64,000 bases of DNA, taken from contig JAQFVV010012498.1 of assembly GCA_028023455.1 (NCBI GenBank), positions 2,172,001-2,236,000 on the forward strand, written 5' to 3'. The stretch is from Epiperipatus broadwayi (Eukaryota; Onychophora; Udeonychophora; Euonychophora; Peripatidae). The position numbers and the translations under genes were made by a program. Under the pieces are notes generated by a model, which saw only the letters and a program-made list of their open reading frames with translations, ran no database searches and was not told the DNA's origin. Shown piece after piece: positions 28,427-41,150 of the stretch (the first letter of the stretch is position 1; each line of letters starts with the position of its first letter).

Positions 28427-29728
28427 TGTACTGTATTTTATCCTAGTACAAATAGCGTTGGCAATTTAAAAGTTAAATTAATAAATTTCTAACGAAAAAT
28501 ATATTTATGTAAATATATTTGATCTATTAGTTTAAACAACGTGAGTGTATATATTTTTTTGGTTTGTGTTTAATGAAATTAAAAAAAGAGAAGGAATGTA
28601 GAAAGTACAATAAAAAAAACATAATTTAATTAAAAGAAACCTTTATCGCAAGGCAATCAGCAGCATGGAAACAAAGCAATAACATTAATTAAGTAATTAA
28701 AGATAGCGATCAAGAAAAAAAAGGAAGACTTTGTAGGCTAAATTATTTTAAATTTGGAACACATTGGCAGGTGTCAATAGGAGTTGTGCAGAAAAAAAAA
28801 ACAGGACAAAAGGAATAACAGTTGGTGCAGAGGGTTCTTCTTAGATTGTCCTTCCTGCAGAGAGCAGTAAAAATAAAAAATAAACATGAAGAAATGATGA
28901 AAGTGGGTCAAACTACTGTTACTAATAGACTGAAATATTAAGATGTGCAAGGAGTAGCAGTTCATTTGCTGTAGTTGCTTTGTACCTGTGTCGTGAACTA
29001 CCTGAGTGAAGAAGTGATCGCCTACTAGGTTTTAACCACAAAAACTTAAAGATCGCCAGAATACTGGACTGCAGATCCATTCCCAAGAAATTAATGCATG
29101 GTCAACATTAGAAATCCTGCACATTAACATTCAAACTTACCGGTAAGTAACTTTATTAAATCAACAAAATTAGTGATCATTTCTTGAACTTTTAAGCATT
29201 ATGAACTGTCGCCATGAGTCATATGAATAAAAGAAACAAATGTTAGCTGTAGTTTTATATTTTGATTGTCTTTTTATATTTTATTCTCTTGATCATATTA
29301 ATGTTTTGTTCGTATTAATAAAGTAAAATATAACTTGCGTTGTTATTAATTTTTATAGTTCTAAATTCATTACAATTTAGACATTATTATACTTCAAATA
29401 AATTGCCAATGTTGTACTGAAACACAATCCTCCGGACATTCCAAAAATGTCATCATAGCTAAATAAATAAAAAAGGGATGTTTGCCAGTGAATTCTAAAT
29501 ATAGAATTCTGATGCCTTTCAAATAAATTAAAAGCTGGCTTACTTTATCCCATTATTTTAGTAGCTACATTAGTTAAAAGAGTGTTGTGTGACCAGGAAA
29601 AATAATTGCATCCATTAAATCTTACTGAATTGTATGATGAAACAAATTTAATAGATAGGACGTAATTTGGTCACTGAGTATGAGTAGTTAACTTGTTTAA
29701 AACACTAAATAATGTAGTGGACATTACA
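28427..29728 (+). repeat. 3' LTR of the second LTR element
   Basis: Direct-repeat partner of 25146-26454 with the same TG...CA ends, followed by the ATAC target duplication at 29729-29732. Divergence between the copies is low but visible across the length, so insertion is not brand new. Confidence 0.92.
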
Positions 29729-29732
29729 ATAC

Positions 29733-32700
29733 ACTAGGCTGACATAGTGTGCCCAAATGAAAAGATTACTGGTTCTATCTCCAAGCTTCTTGCAATAACA
29801 CATGTTATGTAGTAACAGATAAGCATTTGACATAAAAATTTTAAAATGTTAGAATGAATTATTATATATATTGTGACAGTGTGTTTTGTACCTTAAACTT
29901 ATAATGCAACAATGAACTAACAATATATTTTATTTTAAATTGGAAACAAACTACAGTTGGAAAAATATTTTCAAATGTTTTGTAGATTTCTTGATGAAAG
30001 GGAGAGTGCTGAAGTTGTTATGTGAAGATATATACATTGTTTCACATTTCATGTTGTAACTCATGATCATGTTATGCTTGCACTTTAAAATTTTTGTGGT
30101 TAATAACTAAACAATGTTTTCACATAATATTTGTGTTGATTAAGAGCTAGCATTACAGGTAGTTTTGAAAAAAAAAAACAATAATCATTTCTTTGGGATA
30201 CACCACATATATTTAAATAAAAGCTATATTGAAATCACATTAAACTTAAAAAAAAGCTCTGAATTAGGTTAGTGTATAAAAAATAAAAAGATATGTTATT
30301 GTTTGATTATAGTACTCTATGCTTGGTAATCTCTAACTGCATCTTGACAGATATATTACCATTCATACATTCATTCATTTTATAAATGTTACTATATTAT
30401 GAATTTTATGCTTTTAAGTTATAAGACTTTATGATGTAGTAGTTTGTCCATCATTTGTCATGTATGATGACTTCATGTCCATATCTGGTTTTGGATTTTT
30501 TTAAGAAAATAAATCCAGACAACCTAGCAGGTATTTAGTGTTGGTCTATAAGCAAGTATTTTTTTATTAATAGCTAGATATAAAGCTTTCACACAGTTAT
30601 GGATTGATTAGATAAGTGTTGATGCATGATTGTAATATTATGGGATAATCTTACTATCGGGGACATATTACACATCCATAAGAATTGAACCCATGATCTT
30701 TAGTTTTTATATTTGGTCTTTAAAATTGTTTCATGAAATTAAATTACTTGAACTAAAGAAATCCACTATAAAATTATTTGTTTCATTATTTTTTAAGCTT
30801 TCAGGTAGTAATTTCACAATAATGTTCTCAGCTTAAAGATAAGAAAGTTGAAGTAATTAAGATAATAAAGTTCTATAAATAAACAAAAATACTCAATCAT
30901 CATTTGTGATAGCTTGGCCACTCTTTTAATATAATTTATTTTAGTATTTCAATATTTGGAACTGTATTATGAACTTTAATAAATTGTTTTAAATCATTAA
31001 GATATATCACTATATGATTGTTATTATTTTTGTTCAACAAGTTTTATTTTTAAATAAAATATTTTACTTTACATCCAGTTCCGTTTATTTATATTTTCAA
31101 ATTTATTTTTATATTAAAAATAACCAAAGGGTTTATAAATATGTAAGATGAGGCACCAGAAATGATAAAACTGGAATCGTCATACATAATTGGAACTCAA
31201 ATTCTGCCACTCTGTTACTATATTAAACCATATATATTGAAAATTTAAATTCATTAAATAAATTAAACATGTATTAAATAAACTGAATAAAGATTTAATT
31301 CTAATATCATATTTCTCTAGCAAGTAGGAGTTATATTTACATTTTGGAAATAGATTTTATTTTTTAAATAATTATTAGAGAAAATAAAAGTTATTATAAT
31401 GTGGTATAATGTAAGGTTTTTCAATTTAGATTCTTTTTGTATTCAATTATTAGCCACATTTTAATATTGTGAATATTTAATTTTTTAAGATACACCACAA
31501 ATTTACGAGATCTCACACTTATGAAGATAAACTAATGCGAGATTGTCTATAACTAATTTTTATGCTTACATAAAACTCAATAATATTCGATTCACATTTT
31601 GCAGAACTACTTTAAATAACCCTCTTTTAATATTGAATTATATTACAAAAATTATTAACACTAGAAATATACAATTGTTTATAAAACTATTGTACCTAAA
31701 CGTTCTATAGTTTCTTGGTACTATACAGTTAATTCTGCCACCCTGATATTATATTTATGACCTTAAATAACCTATTACTGAGGAATTTTGCAGTGACAAA
31801 TTTTAATAGTTTGCTTGTAAAACAAGATATACAAATATATAAAAAGAAAAAGATTTTTTGATTATTTTTACTACCATTATTACTCTTCATTTATGAAGAC
31901 AGTAGATTATTATGACTATTCTAATTCTAAGAAAAAAGAAAAAAAAACTATTTTAGAATTGAGATTTGCATTGACCATACCCTTTGAATCATAAGTACAT
32001 CCATATATAGTTCGTTTGATATTTTGTGATGTTGTTTTTTGACAGCAAAAACTTTTTTTTTTTTTGAAATATTTCTATTCTCTACCATATTTTCTCAATG
32101 GAAACAGTTAATATTGCACTTCTTTGGAATATCTTTGAGATAATCATTATAACATAAATAAAGTCTAACTCTCCCAAAAATATGAACAAGTTTACCATAG
32201 AATATGTTTTTAGTATGCTTGTAGGAAGTCTTGCACAGTTCATTTGTTTTATATATCCAATCAGATAAAAATGTGAATTTACAATAGTGAACTCTATAAT
32301 ATTATATCCAGAAAATTGTAAAAAATATTGATTGGTTTTATGAACTTGGCATTGAAATTTAATTTTTTTTTTTACATTTTCTAATACCTTTATCTTGGAT
32401 CAATAATGTGTCCAAGTCACATTTTTATACAATGAATTAGATAAAATAATAACTGAACATACAACTAACTTAGCTATTATTTCCCTATAATGAAATATTC
32501 TATCTTTTAATATGTTAAAAATAGTGGCAATATTTTGGAATCTGGGTTGTACTTCAGACTTCTAAGTCTACTTTGCTACTTATATCACTATCAAAATATT
32601 TAAATGGTTTACATTCCCAACTTTATAACCAGCCAAGCTTAAAAATTGCTGAGGATTTGTCTTATATCACTAACTGATAAAGAACTTGAATTTTTTGACC
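29733..32700. other. AT-rich stretch without recognisable genes
   Basis: No supported gene. A B-box-like GGGTTCAATTC on the minus strand near 30690 has no A box at the expected distance. A GGAACTCAAATTCTGCCAC string near 31190 and a similar TTAATTCTGCCACCC near 31731 hint at an old SINE, but nothing more can be supported. Confidence 0.5.
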
Positions 32701-32705
32701 ATTAA

Positions 32706-33405
32706 TTAATTTGCAACTAAGATCTTTATAAGTTGCATTAATTTAAATTCATGAGAGTGTTTCTGAAGATTAGAAATATCAACTGTAAATATTGTTTTTC
32801 TTAATATTTTTTGTCTCTCTAGTTTTGAATTAACACATATCTTACATCTTACTAATCGATGATCACTTCCTGTGTTAAATTTATTATGAACATTACAATC
32901 TTGAAATATGTATTTTTTGTTAGTCAAAATATCCAATTCTGCTGTACCTTCATTTGGATGCTTCCATGTTCATTTCTTTTTAACATTTATCTAAAAAAAA
33001 AAGAATTCATAATATAAAGTTTTTCTTTTTCTGCAAACTCCACAAGTCTATGACCTCTCTCATTCCTATTACCATAACCAAAATTACCTACAGCACTTTC
33101 ATCTTTCATTTGTTTACCAATTCTAGCATTAGTCTCCCATAACAATTTTAAAATGTTTACTCTGATCAAAAATCTTTTGTACATTCATATAAAAATCTTC
33201 TACTACTTCATCACTATAAGAACTTGTTGGGGTAAAAACCTGAATCATCTGCATTTGGCATCTGCTATTAAGTTATATAACTAATCTTGCCACTCTGTCC
33301 AATACACCAACAACCTCCACAATTTTGTTCTTACACTTTTTATTTATAATGAATCCTAATCCACTTGTATTTCCAATATTTGTGTCTTAATAGTAGAGTA
33401 CATGT
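32706..33405 (-). pseudogene. LINE endonuclease domain, inverted relative to its RT
   Basis: Read on the minus strand, with stops and frameshifts, this gives an apurinic-type endonuclease of the non-LTR class. In order: GLGFIINK, VVGVLDRVARLVI, IQVFTPTSSYSDE-VE-FY, NARIGK, FGYGNRNERGHRLVEF, MNSFF, TWKHPNEGTAELDI and GSDHRLVR, the last holding the catalytic SDH-type histidine. The enzyme nicks target DNA to prime reverse transcription. The RT domain begins right beside it at about 33412 on the opposite strand, so the 5' half of this insertion is flipped. Confidence 0.85.
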
Positions 33406-33411
33406 CCACTT

Positions 33412-36400
33412 TTTAAATCAAGTATTAGTAGATTTTGAACATGATTTAGATTTGAATGAAATTAATAAGAAAACAACTGATACACTTTTAAAAACCGCAA
33501 CAAAGATAGCTGGTAGAAAAAAGCAGCAATTGACCAATAAAATTTCTACTAAGGCTAGAGAATTTATGAAGAACAGAAGGAATATGAAGATATACAAAAA
33601 TGATGCATTAAAAAGGATTGAATACCTTGAATTCTGTAAAATGGTGTGAAAAAGAGTTGAAAATGATATAAGAAAGTATAACTGTGAACTAGCAAGAAAA
33701 GCTGTAGAAGAGAAGAAAAGTCTCAAGAGTGTAAAACATTTTGGTATTGGTAGGTAATTTATATCTGCAATAAAAAAAGATGCAACTATTACTAAAAAGA
33801 GAGATGACATCATGAAGTGGGTAGAAGACTTCTATCAAGAATTATATAGTAATAAAAAACAAGTACCTCCTATATCTATTATATCTTCTGAATTGCCCAG
33901 AATTTTAAATGAAGAAGTGAGACATGCAAATAAATGTATGAAGAAAGGAAAGCCTCAAGGTAATGATAGAATTATAATTGATATATTAAAAGAAACAGGT
34001 GAAGAAATATAATTTTTTTTAGAAAAGTTATATACCAAATGTCTAAATGATAAAGATGTACCAGATGATTGGAAGAATGCAGTATTAATATTAATATTTA
34101 AAAAAGATGATAAAGAAGATATTAGAAATTACAGACCTATCAGTCTTTTATCAGTTTTATACAAATTTTTTACCAAGATAATTACAACTCATCTGCAGAG
34201 AACATTCGATTTCCACCAACCAAGAGAACAAACCGAATTTAAAAGTGATTTTAGTACAGTAGATCATATCCAGGTATTGAGAGAAGTTATAGAAAAGACA
34301 AATGAATATGAGTTGCCATTATGAATTGGATTTGTATATTATAAAAATGCACTTGATTCTGTAAACATTTTTTCAGTGATTAAAGCATTGGATCATCAAG
34401 GTATAGATCCAGGATATTATCATATTTTAAAGAATATTTATAAAAATGCAACAGCAACAATTAGATTACATAATGATACTAGTATAAAATGCAATAGTAG
34501 GGACCTCTACCGGTGTTTTAACCACAAGCTTACGCTATGGAAGAAAAGAGGGGAACCCTTCTTTACTTCAACCTACTTTCTATTTAAATAGGTGAAGCTG
34601 AAGCGGTTAGATCTGCGAGCGGGAAGCTATTCAATACTTCACTGATTAACTCCACATTTCTTATTACACATTAATACTCACGAAATCTTTCAATTTATAA
34701 TGAGTCAATGGAAAGATTTTATATTTAGAAATCTATTACAGTAATTTAAAAGTTGTAATTATAAATTTATTAAACGCACATTGATTAAGTAAGTAATATT
34801 TACTGAGGCTATAATCTCGATAATATGCGTATAAAATGCGATAGTAGGCAATGTGCATTTAGTAAATTTATAATTACAACTTTAAATTACTGTAATAGAT
34901 TTCTAAATATAAAATCTTTCCATTGACTTGTTGTAAATTGAAAGATTTCACGAGTATTAATGTGTAATAAGAAATGTGGACTTAATCAGTGAAGTATTGA
35001 ATAGCTTCACATTCGCAGATCTAACCGTTTCAGCTTCACCTATTTAAATAGAAAGTAGGTTGAAATAAAGAAGGGTTCCCCTCTTTTCTTCCATAGCATA
35101 AGCTTGTGGTTAAAACACCTGTAGAGGTCCCTACTATCGTATTTTATACGCATATTATCTACGCATATTATCGAGGTTATAGCCTCAGTAAATATTACTT
35201 ACGTAATCAATGTGTGTTTAATAAATTTATAATTACAACTTTAAATTACTGTAATATATTTCTAAATATAAAGTCTTTCCATTGACTCATTGTAAATCGA
35301 AAGATTTCATGAGTATTAATGTGTAATAAGAAATGTGGACTTAATCAGTGAAGTATTGAATAGCTTCACGCTCGCAGATCTAACTGCTTTAGCTTCACCT
35401 ATTTAAATAGAAAGTAGGTTGAAGTAAAGAAGGGTTCCCCTCTTTTCTTCCATAGCATAAGCTTGTGGTTAAAACACCTGTAGAGGTCCCTACTATTGCA
35501 TTTTATACGCATATTATCGAGATTATAGCCTCAGTAAATATTACCTACGTAATCAATGTGAATAAATTTATAATTACAACTTTAAATTACTGTAATAGAT
35601 TTCTAAATATGAAATCTTTCCATTGACTCATTGTAAATCAAAAGATTTTGTGAGTATTAATGTGTAATAAGAAATGTGGACTTAATCAGTGAAGTATTGA
35701 ATAGCTTCACGCTCGCAGATCTAACCGCTTCAGCTTCACCTATTTAAATAGAAAGTAGGTTGAAGTAAAGAAGGGTTCCCCTCTTTTCTTCCATAGTGTA
35801 AGCTACTATTGCATTTTATACGCATATTATCGAGGTTATAGCCTCAGTAAATATTACTTATGTAATCAATGTGCGTTTAATAAATTTATAATTATAATGA
35901 TACTAGGAAAGTCAACATTGAGAAAGGTGTAAGACAGGGTGACTCCATATCTCCAAAACTTTTCACAGCAGTGCTGCAAGAAGTATTTTGTCGATTAAAA
36001 TAGGAATCTAAAGGAGTAAAAGTAAATAGAGATTATTTAAGTAATTTAGATTTTGCAGATGATGTAGTTGTTTTTGGAAATAATGCATTAGAGTTGCAGG
36101 AAATGTTGCAGGAATTATCAGATAAAAGTAGGAAAGTAGGACTAAAGATATATGTTCAAAAGATTAAAGTAATATTTAATGGATTTTCTCAAAATATGAA
36201 AATAAAGATTGATTATGATGAGTTAGAAGAAGTTAACAGCTACAAATATCTTGGTCAGATTATTAATACAGATGGAAACATAATGGATGAAATTAATCAT
36301 AGAATTAAACTTGATTGGAGTACTTTTGGTAGAAATAACTGATGCTGAAAGGAAATATGTGTATGTTTTGAAAAGGAAGGTTTTTAAATAAATGTGTTTT

Positions 36401-36824
36401 ATCAGTTCTTACTTATGAATCTGAGACTTGAACACTTAATAGAAGAGCAATACAGAGACTTTACACCATTCAAAGAAGTATGGAGAGATGCATGTTAGGA
36501 GGAACAAGAAGAGATTGAAAATGCAATATATTGGTAAGAGACTAAATAGGTGTTATTGACCTCATTGAACAATTTAAAAAACTGAAGTTGGTTGGACATA
36601 TTGCTAGAAGAGATGATAATAGATGGGCAATTGAAATCTTAAACTGGATTCTAAGAGATTGTAAAAGACCCAGAAAAAGACAACATGCGAGATGGATGAA
36701 TGAAATAAGAAAGTGTGCAGGGATAATATGCAGAGGAGAAACTAAAAATCAGAGAAGATGGTTTGAACTTGGAGAGACTTTCATCCTGCAGTGGCTTGAT
36801 AATGGTTGTTGATGATGATGACAT
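33412..36824 (+). pseudogene. LINE reverse transcriptase (RTE-like), interrupted by a repeat array
   Basis: The plus-strand fragments read as one non-LTR reverse transcriptase: the linker with KTATKIAGRKKQQ, NYRPISLLSVLYK, YKNALDSVN, then after the insertion QGDSISPKLF and FADDVVVF (catalytic aspartates), SYKYLGQIINTDG, a VLSVLTYESET-TLNRR region, and a tail with VGHIARRDDNRW, RPRKRQHARWMNEIRK and LGETFILQWLDNG. Several stops break the frame (for example near 34012, 34323 and 36001). The 3' end at about 36810-36824 has GAT-type short repeats (GATGATGATGAC), a common tail in RTE-like elements. Clade is inferred from the C-terminal pattern. Confidence 0.88.
34483..35893. repeat. Insertion of a ~350-bp repeat array inside the LINE RT
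   Basis: Flanked by a 13-base duplication ATAATGATACTAG (34470-34482 and 35894-35906), which restores the RT reading when removed. It holds four related units of about 310-360 bases: one in reverse orientation (34483-about 34830), then three head-to-tail starting near 34853, 35213 and 35558. Shared landmarks are GAAGGGTTCCCCTCTTTTC, CTATTTAAATAGAAAGTAGG, the hairpin GTGAAG...CTTCAC and GAGGTCCCTACTAT. The last unit lacks about 35 bases near 35805. No ORF and no recognised Pol III boxes. Confidence 0.88.
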
Positions 36825-37335
36825 ACAATAAATCTATTTTTTCAAGTTGTAAAATTAATACAATCATCAGCTCTCTGTAAATTCAGTATCCATGAAAATA
36901 AAATTCTTGAATAGTGTTGTAATCAAATTTGATCTATTTACATGCTTCTTTTCAAAATTTTATATCTAAACTAGTCATAAATAGGTTTGCACAATAATTA
37001 TTTCTCTCAATAAAAAATTATATTAATATACTTTGCAGCTTATTTCTGACTAAGTTATATGCTCTTGAAAGTATTACTCTTTAACTGTGAAACCAAACAT
37101 TAAATATATACATGTATCTAATAATGCCTATCATCATCAAAATACAAGTATTATGCATTATACTACACCACTTTTTATTCCTTTGTTCTATTCTTTACAT
37201 ATTTTTAAATATTTCATTTCTTAAGATTATCATTTTATTTTTTTATATCCCTTTTTCTTTTATTTTTTTTATATGACTTTCAACTTTTTTAATAATTATC
37301 TTGCTTTAAAGTATACTCTAATTTATCTTCCTTTA
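36825..37335. other. AT-rich spacer between two LINE copies
   Basis: No coding signal. It lies between the 3' end of the plus-strand LINE and the 3' part of the older minus-strand LINE. Confidence 0.5.
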
Positions 37336-37339
37336 CATA

Positions 37340-38000
37340 TTTATTTTCAATAAGTAATTATTTTTTAAAAATTACTTTTAACATTTTTACATTTCTTATT
37401 TAGTCATCCAACATATCCCTGTTATTCTCTTCTAAAACCATATTTTGAGAAATCCAATATTTTTTTATTTGTGTATTATACAGATTTCTAATCCATAAGT
37501 TAGTTACAAACAAAACATTTAACAGATTAAAAAAAAATCACTATACTGCAAAATAATTTCCTGCTATTATTAACAATATATTTAGCCATTTGAATGTTTA
37601 CTCTAATTTCTTTATTATTTTCTTATTATTAGGTTTCATCACTAATTTTTAATTGTTTATCATTTATCCAAACTAGTTATGTGTTCAAATGTATTATTTT
37701 CTCTGTTTTTTGGTTCAATCCTTACTTTAATAGTTTTATTCAATTTTTATTTTCATTGTTTTAGTTGTATTTGCATTTGTTTTCATCTACAACTTCTATC
37801 AATCCTATTAATATTTTGTTAAGTTTATTTTCAATATTTGTAAGTATTGCTGTACTAACTAAAAATTATTAAGATTCTCCAATTTTTCAGTATTAGTCCT
37901 ATCATTATTAAAAGATAACTCATTAAACAATTCATATAACATTGATAATATAAATAATTGATCTGTCCTTCAGTTGTATTCAATAGTTTTGTGCATTAAA
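37340..38000 (-). pseudogene. Degenerate LINE reverse transcriptase C-terminal region
   Basis: On the minus strand the decayed reading contains KI-IGLIEVVDENKCKYN, then IHLN-LVWINDKQLK, VNIQMAKYIVNN-RKLFCS and NLLNVLFVTNLWIRNLYN. These align in order with the post-catalytic region of non-LTR reverse transcriptases (the 'YLG-I' region, an 'I..RI..A...F' helix, and the 'LLYG.ETW' segment). Stops and shifts are frequent. With the endonuclease scrap at 40320-40385 on the same strand, this looks like one old LINE of about 3.3 kb. Confidence 0.65.
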
Positions 38001-38159
38001 AATAGCTGTAAAAATGGCCAATTCTTATCACACTGTAATATTATATATGTAACAAAATAGATGATATAAAACATCTTTTTAATATTCATTTCTATAATAT
38101 ACAATTACAAAAAAAAATCAAGTCAGATGTCACATGACTTAATTTAATAAGCTTGTATT

Positions 38160-38430
38160 ACAAATGTTATATATAGAGCTTGCGAATAAGCTCTTAACAA
38201 GCTTTGCAGAATATCTCCAATCCCAGACCGGTTTCTACTACTGGCATCCTCACTGAGGTGCTAGGATATGCAAGCATTAGATTAAAAATACCAGCACTTT
38301 ATCTAATATATAACTATTAAGTAGAAAATCTGAAATTTTCAGACATCCATATGTCTGGGGTTGAGGATATTCTGCAAAGCTTGTTAAGAGCTTATTTGCA
38401 AGCTCTATATATAACATCTACAATATACAA
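38160..38430. repeat. Foldback element, family B relative
   Basis: Inverted arms at about 38165-38216 and 38374-38425 share GAGCTTGCGAATAAGCTC / GAGCTTATTTGCAAGCTC, AACAAGCTTTGCAGAATATC and its complement. The centre shares blocks with 10875-11185. The minus strand at 38231-38255 has a decayed hammerhead-like motif (GTGAGGA ... GAAAC). A separate hairpin of ACAAATAAGCAAGT type follows at about 38428-38482. The element probably inserted into the older LINE. Confidence 0.75.
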
Positions 38431-38489
38431 ATAAGCAAGTTTATTTTGTCTCACTGTAAATATTTACTTGCTTATTTGTATAGTGCATT

Positions 38490-40315
38490 TTGCCTATGGT
38501 ATTAATTTTTTTAAATTTACATATTTATTTCTATACTTATTTTTAATATAAGAATACCATTAAATCTTTCAACTATATTTAAAAAGACACACAGTAATTT
38601 TTTTAGAAGAACATCTCTCATGTACACAGGAACAAGATTTACTTTAGCTAACTGTATACACATTAATTTATTTTTAAAAAATAAATACACAAATCAAAAG
38701 TTTATACTTTACAATAACAGTTTATTTACTCTAAATATAAGTGTATAATAAATTAGTAGAAATATTAGTAACTTCAACTGACAGCTTTCTCACTGATTTA
38801 TTATTAATCAAACATGCAGATAAAACAGAATAGCGTCTTGCATGTCCTTATTACTGTACTATCTTGTATAGTTACCTGCATTAATCTATGCAAGAACAAT
38901 TCACAGACTAAGACACTATACTGCTTTACTACACTTGACTTCTATATATAGTTTTAGACAAACGGTATTGCACTTGCCACGTATTGTTCACATAATATTA
39001 GCACATACGCAGCTCATTGTGTAGTTTTAATTTGACATTGCTTAATTTGCATAATTAATCCATATTGTTCATTCCTTAGAAATTATCATATTTTAATTAA
39101 TTAATTTTTATATTTGTATAACTTTATTATTATGTATACTAAATTTTCTAGAATGCAATTTTATTTTTTACTTTGTGATTAATTAATATAAGCACACATG
39201 TTGATAAAAACTTTATTTACCTTTATACATTCGCGGCATATAATTTCACAGAATATAAATCACCCCCCCCCCCTAAAAACAACTTCAAACAAAATAACCC
39301 AATTTATTGCATCAAATCACTATACTTTTTCATTCACTTTTCAATAATAGTTCTCATTATTTCATTTGAGACTTTATTAATAAATTCAGACTGCAGATAA
39401 AAATATGTTCAGTTTTGTAAAATGTCTGTTTAAGATTATTAATTGCATCACTTGTTTTTCTCATTTTACATAAACTGCATTGGACTTTTTTTATTGGAAG
39501 TATAGTTATTAAAACAGGCAAAAATGGTGATCATGTGATGTTTAATGGTTTAAGTATAGTTATTAACAGTAAATGTAATGTTTATTCTCGTAAGTTATAA
39601 ATTATATTAAAACTGGCAATGGATTCTTTCAAACTCTTTTCCCTTATAGCTTATAATTTAACCAGAATATCATCGATTGATTAGAATTTGTTAGTTTTTA
39701 TTTGAAGTAAAACTATTATAACTTTTTATTTATTATTATACGATCTACTTTAATTTTTATCTAATAGGTTTTCTTTCTCAATTAATATAGATGAAAACTT
39801 ATTATTAGTATTTTTTATATGATTTCAATGGATATATTGTTTTTTCATATTAATAATTTATCATTTTAACTTCCAATCACTAGCTATCATTCCTGCAATC
39901 CAGTCTTTTCTAATCAAACTATTGGCTCAACATATTAAATCAAAATTACGCTTCCTTTATGATTTCTTTATTCCTATACATTCTATTTGAATCGTTCTTT
40001 TTTAGATTTATCTGTTTTACATCCCAGTTAACAATTCAATATTTTATATATAAGTCTATCTTCTACAAAATTCATATTTTTCACTGTTTTCTTTCATTAT
40101 TTTTGCTTTCTTATTTTTTCATAATATACAAATTTAAATTCAATATTTAAATACTTTTTTAAAGTAATTTTCATTTTTAATTTGAAATTAAGATTTTAAT
40201 CAACTTAATAACTTAGATGCTTGGTTTTTATTCAATAAATCTAAATATTTTTTTCTTTATTATTATTTTTTTCCATTTATCAATCCTATTTTTTCATGCC
40301 TTTACTCTTGTTATT
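38490..40315. other. AT-rich interior of the old LINE, not readable
   Basis: Expected to hold the catalytic RT part of the old minus-strand LINE, but I cannot read conserved motifs. A family A fragment is rearranged here: 39500-39560 contains TATTAAAACAGGCAAAAAT joined to the inverted ATGGTGATCATGTGATGTTTA block. A run of ten C at 39264 is present. Confidence 0.4.
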
Positions 40316-40319
40316 TTAA

Positions 40320-40385
40320 AAAAAATAATTTTAATTCCATTACCACTAAATGATGATCTACATCTACATCAGTTCCAGGATGTGC
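40320..40385 (-). pseudogene. LINE endonuclease C-terminal motif
   Basis: The minus strand reads PGTDVDVDHHLVVMELKL, matching the DHHLV motif that ends the apurinic-type endonuclease domain of non-LTR elements. Upstream (to about 40660) the frame is too decayed to follow. It lies 5' of the RT remnant at 37340-38000 on the same strand, as expected for one element. Confidence 0.65.
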
Positions 40386-40851
40386 TATGAAATTTACTGT
40401 ACATTAAAACAATTTAATTAAAATTTATCCTTATGGTTATTTGTAGCTTTCTATACATACTATTTCATTTATGAATTTCTTAATCATATTCAGTTAAATT
40501 TGGAAAAAAGATCAACCATACCCATGTAATCATTTTTTATTCAAAACTGAAATCTACTATTTTACAACCTTTTCCTGGTCTTATCCTAGCACATCCATTT
40601 CTGTTATATAATTCATTTTATAAATTTATTTTTAAAGTTTTTGTATGCTTGTATTTTTGATTTTTTATCTTTATGGTCATGGACTGATATGCATAGTTGA
40701 ATAACTTCAAAATTTATTGACATGGCTGTAAATTTAAATTCCAACAATTTATCATTTACAGGAGTGCTAGTTAAAAAATATATATTTTATTCCTGAACCT
40801 AAAATAATATATCCACAACATCCGTTTTCTACTATCACGAGAAAATTATAC

Positions 40852-41150
40852 TCACATGATCACCATTTCCTATGCTTATATAACTTATAATAACAATAGC
40901 AAACTCTCCATCCAATAATGTCACCAAGTATAAGTCTTTGTAATCAATGGATGAGGAAAGGTTTGTTCATAAAATTTCTATCTAGAGCCTATGCATCCAA
41001 TATCCTCAGACTAGTTTTTAGCTTGTGACATTTATTAGTGAAGAGCCTTGAATTTGAGAGCACTGCACCTAGATTTTAGGATCTAATACAACCTTCCAGC
41101 AGTCACCTTTCACTATTTGTTTAATTATAAAGTTAGGAGCCCAAGATGAA
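40852..41150. repeat. Interspersed repeat, family A, copy 3 (decayed)
   Basis: Same order of blocks as 9745-10060: CACATGATCACCATTTCCTA, the TATCCTCAGACTAGTTTTTAG block, GAGAGCACTGCACCTAGAT and AACCTTCCAGCAG. The hammerhead-like motif has decayed (41014-41039), with the CATCAG box changed to TATTAG. Confidence 0.75.

Noticed and set aside
33418-33813. 131-codon minus-strand frame
   Set aside because: It is the reverse shadow of the LINE linker and RT start on the plus strand.
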